From contig NZ_FOLL01000014.1 in the NCBI RefSeq assembly GCF_900112315.1, positions 62,001 through 126,000 of the forward strand: a DNA stretch of 64,000 nt. Direction: 5' to 3'. A program made the position numbers and the translations under genes. Below the pieces are notes generated by a model that worked only from the letters and a program-made list of their open reading frames with translations, ran no database searches and had not been told where the DNA came from. Source of the DNA: Parapedobacter composti (lineage in GTDB: Bacteria; Bacteroidota; Bacteroidia; Sphingobacteriales; Sphingobacteriaceae). Each line of letters starts with the position of its first letter. Position 1 is the first letter of the stretch. This document shows positions 1-8,385 of the stretch, piece by piece.

Positions 1-536
1 TGCCGTTCTACCAAGGCAGCGCCCTCCCTTCCCATTTCGGCGGGCTTACCAACACATTCAGCTACAAAGGTCTTTCTCTCTCGTTCCAGCTATATTACAA
101 TTGGGGCAATAAACTGTTCGGAGGGTTCACAAACCTATTTACAGACGGCAGTGCCGGCGCAGCTGACTTCAGGGCACTGCCCCGGCTAACCTACAACACG
201 CGCTGGCGCCAACCCGGTGATGACGCGTTCAGCCCTAAAATCGTGTTTCGCGGCACACAATCGGGGTTAAGCGGGGAGCAAAACTCCACACGATTTATGT
301 ATGATGGTGGTTATATCCGGTTGCGGGACGTTACGTTGCGCTACGATCTGCCGCTGAAGAAGCTGAACCTCCCCGTCTCCAGAAGTTCTGTGTATTTCCG
401 CGCTAACAACCTGTGGACCTGGATCAGGGATCCCTACTTGCCCAGAGACCCCGAAAGCTTCGTAGGTGGTGGAATAGGTACGAGCGATGCGCCCATGGCC
501 AGGCAAATGCTCATCGGATTGGATATTCAGTTTTAA
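1..536 (+). CDS. SusC-family TonB-dependent outer membrane transporter (3' end only)
   Basis: The gene runs in from the left edge; the window opens in its third frame and shows the last ~177 residues. The visible part is typical SusC C-terminal beta-barrel: alternating aromatic strands (FSYKGLSLSFQLYYNWGNK), the FMYDGGYIRLRDVTLRYDLP block that precedes the last strands, a NNLWTW motif, and a terminal strand ending in Q-F, the normal outer-membrane barrel end signal. SusC proteins import oligomers across the outer membrane with a SusD lid. A SusD gene follows after 22 bp, so the two form one operon. Its plug, N-terminal domain and signal peptide lie outside the window, so class and regulation cannot be judged. 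Confidence 0.93.
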   Translation, partial: PFYQGSALPSHFGGLTNTFSYKGLSLSFQLYYNWGNKLFGGFTNLFTDGSAGAADFRALPRLTYNTRWRQPGDDAFSPKIVFRGTQSGLSGEQNSTRFMYDGGYIRLRDVTLRYDLPLKKLNLPVSRSSVYFRANNLWTWIRDPYLPRDPESFVGGGIGTSDAPMARQMLIGLDIQF

Positions 537-558
537 CACAAACTAACACTCAAACAAG

Positions 559-1983
559 ATGAAAAGACTTTTCATATATGGAACGATGCTGGTATTGTCA
601 ACGGCATGCAGTACCAGCTTTCTGGAATTGGAAAATCCCCAAGGCTTGGATCTCAGGCGAACCATTGTGGATGTTCCCAGTTTGAAGGCTGCAACCAATG
701 GTGTTTATGATAAGTTCCAAAGTATCCATTATTACAACCGCAGTTTTCTTCTTTATCCGGAAATCATCGGAGACAACATGTTCGTAAGCCGGCGCAATTC
801 TGGCCGATATATCAATTACGACTTCTTCCGCATGAACGCTGAAGACGGCAACGCCACAGACACCTGGTACCAGATGTGGCGGCTGATTGTGAACGCCAAC
901 CTGGCCATTGATCGAGGTGAAGCACTGGAGCTAAACACAACGCTGCAAGCACAGGCCAACGAGCTTATCGGCGAAATGTACGCTGCCCGGGCGCTGTGCT
1001 ATTTTGACATGGTCCGCCTTTACGGGCAACCTTACAATTATAGCCCCGATGCTTCGCACTTGGGTGTCCCCTTGCTGATTGAACCCTCAATGGAATTGGT
1101 AAAGCCGGCAAGAGCGAGCGTAAAAGCGGTATATGATCAAATTGTAGCCGACTTTGAAAGGGCATTGTCGTTGGTAAACTCCACTCAAAACAACGGACGT
1201 CTTACGGTTCCGGCCATACAGGCCCTGTTGGCAAAGGTGCATTTATACCGGGAAGACTGGGAACAAGCCGAACGCTATGCTACCGATGTTATTGATGGCA
1301 ACTCACACTCCTTGCTGGGCAATGCGGAGTATGTGGCAAGCTGGGCGGAAAATTTTAGCTCAGAATCAATTTTCGAGATCGTAAACAGTGCAATAGACCG
1401 TCCCGGAACTGACGGTATCGGCTATTTCGTTGAGCCGGAAGGTTACGGCGACGGGCTGGCCTCGGCCGACCTTTACAACACCTATGCCGACACGGATGTG
1501 CGGAAGCAGTTGATTGAGGTTGGAAGCCGGCCAAGCGCCGAAACCCCGGCATATATCATCCGTAAATACCCCCGGGGAGCTACTTCAATGGATGATCATA
1601 TCAAAGTCATCCGCCTCTCCGAAGTATACCTCATCCGTGCTGAGGCGAGGGCCGAAATAGGCAAAACAAACGCAACGTTCTACGCAGGTGCGCAGGCCGA
1701 CCTGAACACCATCGTACAACGTGCAGACCCAGAAGCTAACGACATTACCTTAACCGGCGATGCACTGGTACAACGCATCATCCTTGAACGCAGAAAAGAA
1801 TTGGCCTTTGAAGGAAATCGGCTGTTCGACACCAACCGAAAAAAAATGGGTATCCAGCATATCCAGTCGGATCGGACGCAGTCGCTATCGTATCCCAATA
1901 ATGGGTTCGTGCTGCCTATTTCAAGAACTGAATTACAGGCTAACCCGAATATGGAACCAAACCCCGGATATAGCAGAAACTAA
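559..1983 (+). CDS. SusD/RagB-family nutrient-binding outer membrane lipoprotein
   Basis: 474 residues with an SPII signal whose lipobox ends LSTAC, so the mature protein begins at Cys17 and is lipid-anchored. The SusD hallmarks are present: a helical N-terminal half with TPR-like segments (AARALCYFDMVRLYGQPYN near residue 145), the LSEVYLIRAEARAEIG helix, and the C-terminal RRKELAFEGNRLFDTNR block and closing NPGY. SusD forms the lid over its SusC partner and captures the ligand. It is short for the family (usually 500-650), as in SusD paralogues serving small or non-starch ligands. It lies 22 bp after the SusC end and 16 bp before the next lipoprotein, so it is mid-operon. Confidence 0.95.
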   Translation: MKRLFIYGTMLVLSTACSTSFLELENPQGLDLRRTIVDVPSLKAATNGVYDKFQSIHYYNRSFLLYPEIIGDNMFVSRRNSGRYINYDFFRMNAEDGNATDTWYQMWRLIVNANLAIDRGEALELNTTLQAQANELIGEMYAARALCYFDMVRLYGQPYNYSPDASHLGVPLLIEPSMELVKPARASVKAVYDQIVADFERALSLVNSTQNNGRLTVPAIQALLAKVHLYREDWEQAERYATDVIDGNSHSLLGNAEYVASWAENFSSESIFEIVNSAIDRPGTDGIGYFVEPEGYGDGLASADLYNTYADTDVRKQLIEVGSRPSAETPAYIIRKYPRGATSMDDHIKVIRLSEVYLIRAEARAEIGKTNATFYAGAQADLNTIVQRADPEANDITLTGDALVQRIILERRKELAFEGNRLFDTNRKKMGIQHIQSDRTQSLSYPNNGFVLPISRTELQANPNMEPNPGYSRN

Positions 1984-1999
1984 CATCACAACACTGGAT

Positions 2000-3175
2000 A
2001 TGAAAACCATGAACAATATTATAACGGCATGTGTAATCTTAGGCATGATGGTAGCCTGCATGCCTGAGCGAGAGTCTTTCCCCTTGCCGGAAGATACCCC
2101 ACAGGAACCCGTGGGCGAGCAGCTATTTGAAGTATTGAAAAACCCCGCCAGCGGATATAATGCCATAGCCATTGATCCCTTGAACCCGGATCTCCCACAG
2201 GATTTCAAAGAACGATGGGATCAAGCGGTACAAAATGTGCATGAATGGGTCTATAGCGGGTCTAGCGGACGAATGCTACACTCCATGTACATCCGTTTCG
2301 GACAGCGCGACACCGTGGACGTGGTGGCTCTCTACCACTTAAGGGCATCGTCTAACAAGGTGTTGGCGCGTTGGACCTATACCATGGCGCTCGACGACAA
2401 CGGGGTTGGAAGGCTGGAGTTTGTACGTCAAAACGGGAATGGCAATATTTTGGGGCCCATAATTTCCCCCTTGCTTGCTTATTTCCTGGAAGAACATGAC
2501 TTTCGCGTACGTTGGGTGGACGAAACCATTTCAGTACATCCCACGGAAGGAACCCGTTTGGGTGGTTTCTTCCGTACCGACAACCCGTCTTCATTTGTGT
2601 TTGGTACGCTGACCAACGTCCCCGCTATCGACAACGACAACTGGCCCCTGCCAAGTACACCATCCCTCGATAAGTTTTTCAAAATCGAAAATCCCGTGGA
2701 TGCGCCGTACTACACGTCCGTCCTAATCAACCCAGACGATCCCGCACAATCGCAGGGATTCAGGGATCTGTGGACCGCCGTGAAAACCGACCTGCAAAAC
2801 AGTTCCGGACGCCAATTACACCAGATGCTTTTTGTATTTGATCCGGAATTTGCACGCCTGCGGATATTGGTTTACTATTATACGGCCACGGGATCCCGGA
2901 CCAGTGCCTTCTACCGCTATGTCCCGGCACTGCACTATGACGACCGTATCCGGCTGCTGTTCAACAGCGAAGACGGAAATGCTGCGCTCATCAGAGACAG
3001 CCGCCTTATGGATAATTTCTTGGAAGCCCACGACTTTGTCATCAGTGAAACGCAATCGGCTCCTTCCGGCGGGGGAAAGTACCTGACCTTTACCAGCACG
3101 ACCACTCCCTCCATTTCGTTTTTTGGCGAACTGGGTAACCGCGCAGCAAATTGCTGCGCCTTCTGGCCCGAATAA
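2000..3175 (+). CDS. Lipoprotein with two tandem copies of an unknown ~150-residue domain
   Basis: 391 residues. I chose the ATG at 2000 because it gives an SPII signal with lipobox GMMVAC (Cys20); the frame stays open further upstream only inside the SusD gene. The protein is an internal duplication with an offset of about 180 residues: SSGRMLHSMYIRF (residue 88) matches SSGRQLHQMLFVF (268), and FLEEHDFRV (162) matches FLEAHDFVI (~342). Each copy opens with an NPDDP- or NPDLP-like turn. It may belong to the DUF4302-type lipoproteins found beside SusC/SusD pairs, but that is a weak recollection. Position after SusD suggests a SusE/F-like surface-binding or accessory subunit. No catalytic motif is visible; the function is unknown. 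Confidence 0.8.
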   Translation: MKTMNNIITACVILGMMVACMPERESFPLPEDTPQEPVGEQLFEVLKNPASGYNAIAIDPLNPDLPQDFKERWDQAVQNVHEWVYSGSSGRMLHSMYIRFGQRDTVDVVALYHLRASSNKVLARWTYTMALDDNGVGRLEFVRQNGNGNILGPIISPLLAYFLEEHDFRVRWVDETISVHPTEGTRLGGFFRTDNPSSFVFGTLTNVPAIDNDNWPLPSTPSLDKFFKIENPVDAPYYTSVLINPDDPAQSQGFRDLWTAVKTDLQNSSGRQLHQMLFVFDPEFARLRILVYYYTATGSRTSAFYRYVPALHYDDRIRLLFNSEDGNAALIRDSRLMDNFLEAHDFVISETQSAPSGGGKYLTFTSTTTPSISFFGELGNRAANCCAFWPE

Positions 3176-3196
3176 GCCAATTGAAACATGCATCCA

Positions 3197-3226
3197 ACGT
3201 ACATCCGGGTAACTCCGGATGTACGT
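3197..3226 (+). terminator. Perfect 12-bp hairpin in the intergenic leader (attenuator or terminator)
   Basis: ACGTACATCCGG and its exact reverse complement are separated by a 6-base loop and followed by a short T-rich run (TTATAT). It lies between the lipoprotein stop and the hydrolase start, 22 bp before the latter. It could lower transcription into the two hydrolase genes or stabilise the upstream message. No promoter is recognisable downstream of it, so partial read-through is the simpler reading. Confidence 0.6.
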
Positions 3227-3248
3227 TTATATAGAAAAATCAATTCAG

Positions 3249-4583
3249 ATGAATATAAAACCCAATGTATCACTCCTGTTATTAATGATGGCTGTTTCGC
3301 TCGGCGTCTATGGACAACAACAGACCGGCGGCAAGCGGCAGCAACTCGAGGCGTTATTTACGTACTTGCATGAACACGATATGTTTAACGGTGCCGTAGC
3401 CGTAAAAGACCAAGGCAAGTTGATATTCCGTGCAGGGTTCGGTGTCGGAAATTTCGAGACAGGGACGCCCTTCTTACCCCAAAGCCAAACGGAAATCGCT
3501 TCGGTATCCAAACAATTTACGGCCACGGCAATCATGCTGTTGCGCGATGAAGGAAAACTTCGCCTCGATGACGATATCAACCGGTATTTCACGCCGGCGT
3601 TGCCTTACGAAGGAATCACCATCCGGCAATTGCTTACGCATACTTCCGGCGTGCCAGACTACGAAAAGTATTTCCGGGAAAACTGGCATACTTCCGATCT
3701 GGTGTATAACAAAGACATCATTCATTTCCTTCATGTTGAAAAACCACCGCTGCAATTTCCTCCCGGAAGCACCTATCAATACAGCAACCTGGGCTATGTA
3801 TTGCTGGCCGAAATTGTGGAAGCATGTTCGGGCATACCGCTGGATGTCTTCCTGCATCAACGCATTTTCGCGCCGCATGCCATGTCATCCACCGGCTTTT
3901 TTGTACGCAACACGATCTTCAGAACCCCTGGTTATGCACCCGGTGTTGTCTGGGATTCGGAGGCTTGCCAATATGTCCGGCCCGAAACACAGCAGCGTTA
4001 TGCCTATGTGGGTTACCTCAGCGGTCGGCTCGGACCGGGCAGACTCACCTCTACGGTAGACGACCTGTTGAAATGGGACAGCCTGCTCTATACCGATGGT
4101 ATTCTGCCCGACAGCAGTTTGCAGGAAATGTTCAGCCCCATGGTAAGCGTGCCCAATACGCCCGGCCACTATGGATATGGATGGCGTGTGTTGCCACCCG
4201 ACGGCAAAGGCAGAGAGGTGTTCCATACAGGTGCCTGGCCGGGAAATTACACGCTCATGAAGCGGTATATCGATGACAAGTCCACCATAATTCTACTGAA
4301 CAATACATACTCACCCTACATGGTGGTAATCCGGAATACGGTGGATGCCATCTTAAAAGGCCGTGCGTACGAATGGCCTAAAAAACACCTCCACGAAGTA
4401 TTGAAGAAAACACTTTGCAGAACCAACGTTGATGCTGACCAATGGCTCCATGAACAAGGCGACTTTACCTCATACATCATAGATTACAAGGCTATTGATG
4501 CCCTTAATACGGAAATACAAAAACATGGAGATGAAGCGAAAAAACGATTAATGGACAACCTGTTGAAAAAACTAAAAAAGTAA
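3249..4583 (+). CDS. Exported serine hydrolase, class C beta-lactamase/PBP4* family
   Basis: 444 residues. The start at 3249 places a clean signal peptide (MNIKPN, hydrophobic core, VYGQ) at the N-terminus; a start at 3219 would lie inside the upstream hairpin. All three active-site elements of the serine beta-lactamase-like fold are visible: S85-V-S-K88, Y178-S-N180 and H326-T-G328. The family includes D-alanyl-D-aminopeptidases, esterases and true AmpC enzymes, so the substrate cannot be read from sequence. The ~100 residues after the core end lysine-rich (KKRLMDNLLKKLKK) and look like an accessory helical tail. It is followed after 4 bp by a second enzyme of the same family, and both trail a SusC/SusD pair. 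Periplasmic hydrolysis of an imported ester or peptide is inferred. Confidence 0.9.
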   Translation: MNIKPNVSLLLLMMAVSLGVYGQQQTGGKRQQLEALFTYLHEHDMFNGAVAVKDQGKLIFRAGFGVGNFETGTPFLPQSQTEIASVSKQFTATAIMLLRDEGKLRLDDDINRYFTPALPYEGITIRQLLTHTSGVPDYEKYFRENWHTSDLVYNKDIIHFLHVEKPPLQFPPGSTYQYSNLGYVLLAEIVEACSGIPLDVFLHQRIFAPHAMSSTGFFVRNTIFRTPGYAPGVVWDSEACQYVRPETQQRYAYVGYLSGRLGPGRLTSTVDDLLKWDSLLYTDGILPDSSLQEMFSPMVSVPNTPGHYGYGWRVLPPDGKGREVFHTGAWPGNYTLMKRYIDDKSTIILLNNTYSPYMVVIRNTVDAILKGRAYEWPKKHLHEVLKKTLCRTNVDADQWLHEQGDFTSYIIDYKAIDALNTEIQKHGDEAKKRLMDNLLKKLKK

Positions 4584-4587
4584 CCAT

Positions 4588-5724
4588 ATGAAGACAATAA
4601 AAACCCTTGCGAGATGCTATCTGGCGGCCCTAATGTTATGGGGATGTGCAAAAGACGGAACCAAACCACAGGATGGAGGGCCGGATACTCCCGGCACAGA
4701 AGATCCCTACCGACAAATTGTAACCGATGCGTATCGGCCCTATATCTCCCAAACACAAGCGGTAGGTATCAGTATTGGGATTTCAGTAAACGGCGAAGAA
4801 TACTTCTATAATATGGGCGAACTGGTCCGTGGAACAGCGAGAGTTCCTGATGAACATACGGTATACGAAATCGGCTCCATATCAAAAACCTTCGCCGCCA
4901 TCATGGCAGTAGACTTCTTGCGGGAAAAGGGCATCACGGTCGATGAAAAAATAGGTCCGTACCTGCCATCAGATATTCCGGTGCTGGAACGTGGAGGCCA
5001 GGAAGTTACTTTCAAACACCTGCTCAACCATACCGCCGGGCTGCCTCGGGAACCGGCCAATTTCTCCGGTTCAAGAAGTTCATATGACAGCTTAAGGCTA
5101 TATGAAGCGCTTAAACTGGTCGAACTGGGCAGCACTCCGGGAAGTACGTATCTCTACTCCAACTTCGGCTTCGGCACATTAAGCACAATCATCGAACGCA
5201 ACATCGGCATGCGCTACGGACAAAAATTGGAGAACCTAATCGCCGCCCCCCTAAACCTTACCCGTACCAAGACGCGATTAACGGAATACCCCGATTGGGG
5301 CACCGAAAATGCAAACATCGCTGTGGGATACAGCAGCAGTGGTAACCAAGTAGCCTACCGCGATCCGAATGAAACGGGTGCGCTCAAAGGTTCGGGAGCC
5401 GTGCATTCCACCATCAAAGACCTTTTGGCGTATGGCCGGCATCAAATTGACACAGACAATTCTCCTATCGGCCATCTTGCGCTGGAAACCCATCGGCAAA
5501 CCATGCAATCGGGCAGTACCAGAAAGGGATTGGCTTGGACATTGCGTACGGTCGGTGGTCTGGAATGCCTGCACCACGACGGAGCTACCAACGGCTTCAA
5601 CGCTGCGCTACTGATTTGCAAGAGCAATAACACCGTGATCGCGGTGCTGGCGAACAACGGTGGCACAAACATTAACAGCCGAATGCTGACCATGGCCCCC
5701 AACATCTTCGATACCGCGCGTTGA
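4588..5724 (+). CDS. Serine hydrolase lipoprotein, class C beta-lactamase family
   Basis: 378 residues with an SPII signal (lipobox LWGC, Cys20) and a short proline/glycine linker before the catalytic domain. Active-site motifs: S97-I-S-K100, Y190-S-N192 and an HDG triad (HHDGATNGF) replacing KTG, which is common in the esterase/D-aminopeptidase branch. The substrate is not predictable. It starts 4 bp after the preceding hydrolase but is not a simple copy: it is shorter, lipid-anchored, and lacks that enzyme's C-terminal tail. A soluble and a tethered member of one fold in one operon suggests sequential action on related substrates. It is the last gene before a strong terminator. Confidence 0.9.
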   Translation: MKTIKTLARCYLAALMLWGCAKDGTKPQDGGPDTPGTEDPYRQIVTDAYRPYISQTQAVGISIGISVNGEEYFYNMGELVRGTARVPDEHTVYEIGSISKTFAAIMAVDFLREKGITVDEKIGPYLPSDIPVLERGGQEVTFKHLLNHTAGLPREPANFSGSRSSYDSLRLYEALKLVELGSTPGSTYLYSNFGFGTLSTIIERNIGMRYGQKLENLIAAPLNLTRTKTRLTEYPDWGTENANIAVGYSSSGNQVAYRDPNETGALKGSGAVHSTIKDLLAYGRHQIDTDNSPIGHLALETHRQTMQSGSTRKGLAWTLRTVGGLECLHHDGATNGFNAALLICKSNNTVIAVLANNGGTNINSRMLTMAPNIFDTAR

Positions 5725-5799
5725 TGTAAACGATATTTATCGGCTGATATAAAACACGCCACTCAACAGCGGCGATACAAGCAGCTTAACTAATACAAT

Positions 5800-5828
5800 G
5801 GGGGCTTCTGCGTTACGCAGAAGCCCCC
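5800..5828. terminator. Bidirectional intrinsic terminator between convergent operons
   Basis: GGGGGCTTCTGCG pairs perfectly with CGCAGAAGCCCCC across a 3-base loop (13-bp stem). It lies between the plus-strand hydrolase stop at 5724 and the minus-strand stop at 5867, so it can end both operons. Confidence 0.85.
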
Positions 5829-5866
5829 GATACGTTGCTTGCGGTTGTTATCCCGCTATATATGTG

Positions 5867-7102
5867 CTATGGCATGAAACGCCCGGTCTTGATTTTTAGA
5901 TCCATACCGCCGGAATTGCCTGGATTTACCGCTAACACCTGTATGGCTACAGCCAGACCGCGCCCTTCCAGCCAATAATAGATAATATCCCCTGCATTGA
6001 TCTCCCGTACACGGCCGCCCGGACCCTCATTTGTCAACGAATATTCCGGACGCTCCGGCACGTCAATCAACGCTTTATTATAAGCGTTATATAATTGCCG
6101 GACAGTGGTTAACGCATTGAATGCTTCTATTTCCGCTGGAGTCGGATTGGAATATTTCACCATGGTGCCGTTATTCCGGTTGGTCCAGTCACTGTTGATA
6201 TAGGTCAACGCCGACCAGCCCGTCACACCGCTGTTGCCGGGCGCTATAAAATTCATCGCTGAGGAAGACGAATTAGCCAAAAGTAAATCAATTTGTCCCT
6301 GAAGGCTGTTGGCCTCGGTCAGTGTATATACTGCCCCCGTAGCTAAATCGATGGCCCGCCTTCCGCTTGAACTGGCTGACATTGCTACACCGTCATACAC
6401 GTCGAATTGCGGCGGCGGGATCTGGATTGTCTCAAACTCGGTGACAAAGGTGTCCAAGGCTGCTGGCTGCGGCACGAAGAAACTCCTGTGCGAAACCGGC
6501 AGCGTTACATCCGCATTGGGCAGGCTTAGCCGCATCTCGTCTTTCGGAAACGTGACAGTATGGACGGTACCGTCCATATCCGTGTACCGCACTTCGGTAT
6601 GGACCATAGTTTCGGAAAACTCCTCATACCAATTGATTACCGCGGAATTCGGCAATTCCCCTGCCCGTTCGACCACCCGGTTTCTGAGGGTCGACTGGAA
6701 TCTCGGGCCGTATACCTGCGCATTGAGCTCAACGGAGAGCGACCGGTTTCCCGATTTGTCAAACGTGACCATATTAAAGGTATATGGCCCCTCCGCAAGC
6801 CCATTAATGGCGATGAATCCGGTGTCCACTTGATGATCAAGGCGTTGTTCAACAGAGTCCAGCCGATTATTCCAGTATACAACAATACGCTCTGCACTTG
6901 GATCCGATGGCGTTGCCCAGACTATCTTCAACCGTTCATTCCCGGTATAAACCCGCACATCCGATACCTTCCCTACATATTGCCTATCCCCCATTTCAAT
7001 CAAATCCTTATAGTAATGATCCATGGGAGTACACGCTCCTAACAGCATAGGTAAAGCCCAGAGCGCTAACATTACATTCCTTATATTCAATCGTAATTTC
7101 AT
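5867..7102 (-). CDS. DUF4998-type surface lipoprotein of a SusC/D operon
   Basis: 411 residues. I chose the ATG at 7102 because it yields MKLRLN, a hydrophobic core and lipobox LLGAC; a longer frame reaches 7186 but overlaps the upstream gene. The segment after the lipobox (MDHYYKDLIEMGDRQYVGKVSDVRV, then NERLKIVWATPSDPSAERIVVYWNN) matches the DUF4998 family: a Fibronectin-like beta fold found after SusD in sigma/anti-sigma-controlled loci. Its C-terminal half has no family I recognise. It probably acts as an accessory glycan-binding protein on the cell surface. Last gene of the leftward operon. Confidence 0.78.
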   Translation of the reverse strand: MKLRLNIRNVMLALWALPMLLGACTPMDHYYKDLIEMGDRQYVGKVSDVRVYTGNERLKIVWATPSDPSAERIVVYWNNRLDSVEQRLDHQVDTGFIAINGLAEGPYTFNMVTFDKSGNRSLSVELNAQVYGPRFQSTLRNRVVERAGELPNSAVINWYEEFSETMVHTEVRYTDMDGTVHTVTFPKDEMRLSLPNADVTLPVSHRSFFVPQPAALDTFVTEFETIQIPPPQFDVYDGVAMSASSSGRRAIDLATGAVYTLTEANSLQGQIDLLLANSSSSAMNFIAPGNSGVTGWSALTYINSDWTNRNNGTMVKYSNPTPAEIEAFNALTTVRQLYNAYNKALIDVPERPEYSLTNEGPGGRVREINAGDIIYYWLEGRGLAVAIQVLAVNPGNSGGMDLKIKTGRFMP

Positions 7103-7122
7103 AGTATTACATTTTTTACCTG

Positions 7123-8310
7123 CTAATCGGCGTGGTCGCCGTAAATCTCCAGTTCTGTATAATATACACGTCCGGTGTTTCCCCAAACTTCCAGAGTTTC
7201 TATCCGTATATAGCGTACTGGGGGAATATCCCTATTGAACACGTATTCGTCACCGGCTCTGGCTCGTTCGTTGTCTTCTTGTGTATTGGTTCCTATCGGC
7301 GAACCTGAGGGTTTAATGTTTTCAAATTCACCTAATAGATACCAGGTATCATCAAGCGATCCATCCGGATTGGGTTCCATGCTTCCCCAAACCCGGAACC
7401 GCTTCGGGTTAGAGGAATTGTAAGCGATGGTTTCGTTGGTAACATTCTGCCAGTTGATGATGCGGCTGAGTTTGTACGTGCCTTGCAAGAAAACCGTAAA
7501 ACGCTGGGGCATCCCCGTACCGGCTTGCGTATAATAAGCATAGGTATGACTCAATTTTCTGCCGTCAAATAGATATGACATCCTCCTCGTACCCTCTAAA
7601 CGGGTTTCGTCACCGGGCAAATTTGTCTCGGTGAAGTTTGACATATCAATCATGAACTCATTATAGGGGGTTACCGTTACGAATAACGTGTCTGAATAAT
7701 TCAGCCAGCGATCACGTACAAAAACGCCTAACTCATATTCCTTCGCTTCAAGCCCCCGTACCGACCAATTAACATTTCGTATACCGCTGTAATACTGACT
7801 AACAGCTTCCCATTCCCCTTTATCGTTACGGGATATTACTTCGTATGCCAATTCACCCTCCAATTCATTTTCTCCCTGGATAGTTATCCCACCGAAATCT
7901 GCGGAGATATTCAACGTTTCAAACGTTAAAAGCACCGGGGGGCGCGACGGATTTACCAGCACCGTAATGGGTTCTGACCGCTGCTCATTACGGCCTACGG
8001 TATATAAGGTTACTTCATACTCCCCCTCCACAGGAAACCCTTCTACCGTGATCTTACTGGTATACTTGGACGATCTTGCCTCCCGCCTGACTCCAGGTTT
8101 GATTTCATAGGCGGCCACCACGTAAGCCACATGCTCATCCGGCACGGTGTAAATGATATCTGCACCTCCAGCAAAATTTTTCACCTCATATTCCTGTACT
8201 TTACTTGGCTTTTCCCCGCTGGTGACGGGTTTTCTTTCCTCTTCCTTGCAGGCAAGGACGGAAACTCCTAAGCCTGCTACATATACTACAAATTTCAATA
8301 AACTCTTCAT
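7123..8310 (-). CDS. DUF4959/DUF5126/DUF5000-type lipoprotein (SusE-like accessory)
   Basis: 395 residues with signal and lipobox VLAC from the ATG at 8310; the frame extends to 8361 but that start spoils the signal. The architecture seems to be three beta domains. An N-terminal DUF4959-like part contains GGADIIYTVPDEHVAYVVAAYE. A middle Ig-like DUF5126 region contains ITIQGENELEGELAYEVI. The C-terminal discoidin/F5-8C-like DUF5000 region ends FNRDIPPVRYIRIETLEVWGN...YYTELEIYGD; the 'VRYIRIE' and 'ELEIYG' strands are typical of F5/8C carbohydrate-binding folds. It lies 20 bp upstream of the DUF4998 gene and 75 bp downstream of SusD. Likely a surface glycan-binding protein. Confidence 0.8.
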   Translation of the reverse strand: MKSLLKFVVYVAGLGVSVLACKEEERKPVTSGEKPSKVQEYEVKNFAGGADIIYTVPDEHVAYVVAAYEIKPGVRREARSSKYTSKITVEGFPVEGEYEVTLYTVGRNEQRSEPITVLVNPSRPPVLLTFETLNISADFGGITIQGENELEGELAYEVISRNDKGEWEAVSQYYSGIRNVNWSVRGLEAKEYELGVFVRDRWLNYSDTLFVTVTPYNEFMIDMSNFTETNLPGDETRLEGTRRMSYLFDGRKLSHTYAYYTQAGTGMPQRFTVFLQGTYKLSRIINWQNVTNETIAYNSSNPKRFRVWGSMEPNPDGSLDDTWYLLGEFENIKPSGSPIGTNTQEDNERARAGDEYVFNRDIPPVRYIRIETLEVWGNTGRVYYTELEIYGDHAD

Positions 8311-8385
8311 CGGGGTATTCGTTTTAAGGCGTTTCACCGCATTATTTTCTGATTTAGCCATCTAACATGCTTTTGCACCGAACAG

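Noticed and set aside
1760-1999. Possible N-terminal extension of the duplicated lipoprotein, or a SusD frameshift
   Set aside because: The extension lies inside an intact SusD C-terminus and is not protein-like; the ATG at 2000 gives a proper lipobox.
3249-5724. Calling the two serine hydrolases antibiotic-resistance beta-lactamases
   Set aside because: The fold is shared with many esterases and peptidases; the motifs do not discriminate and the neighbouring genes suggest nutrient uptake.
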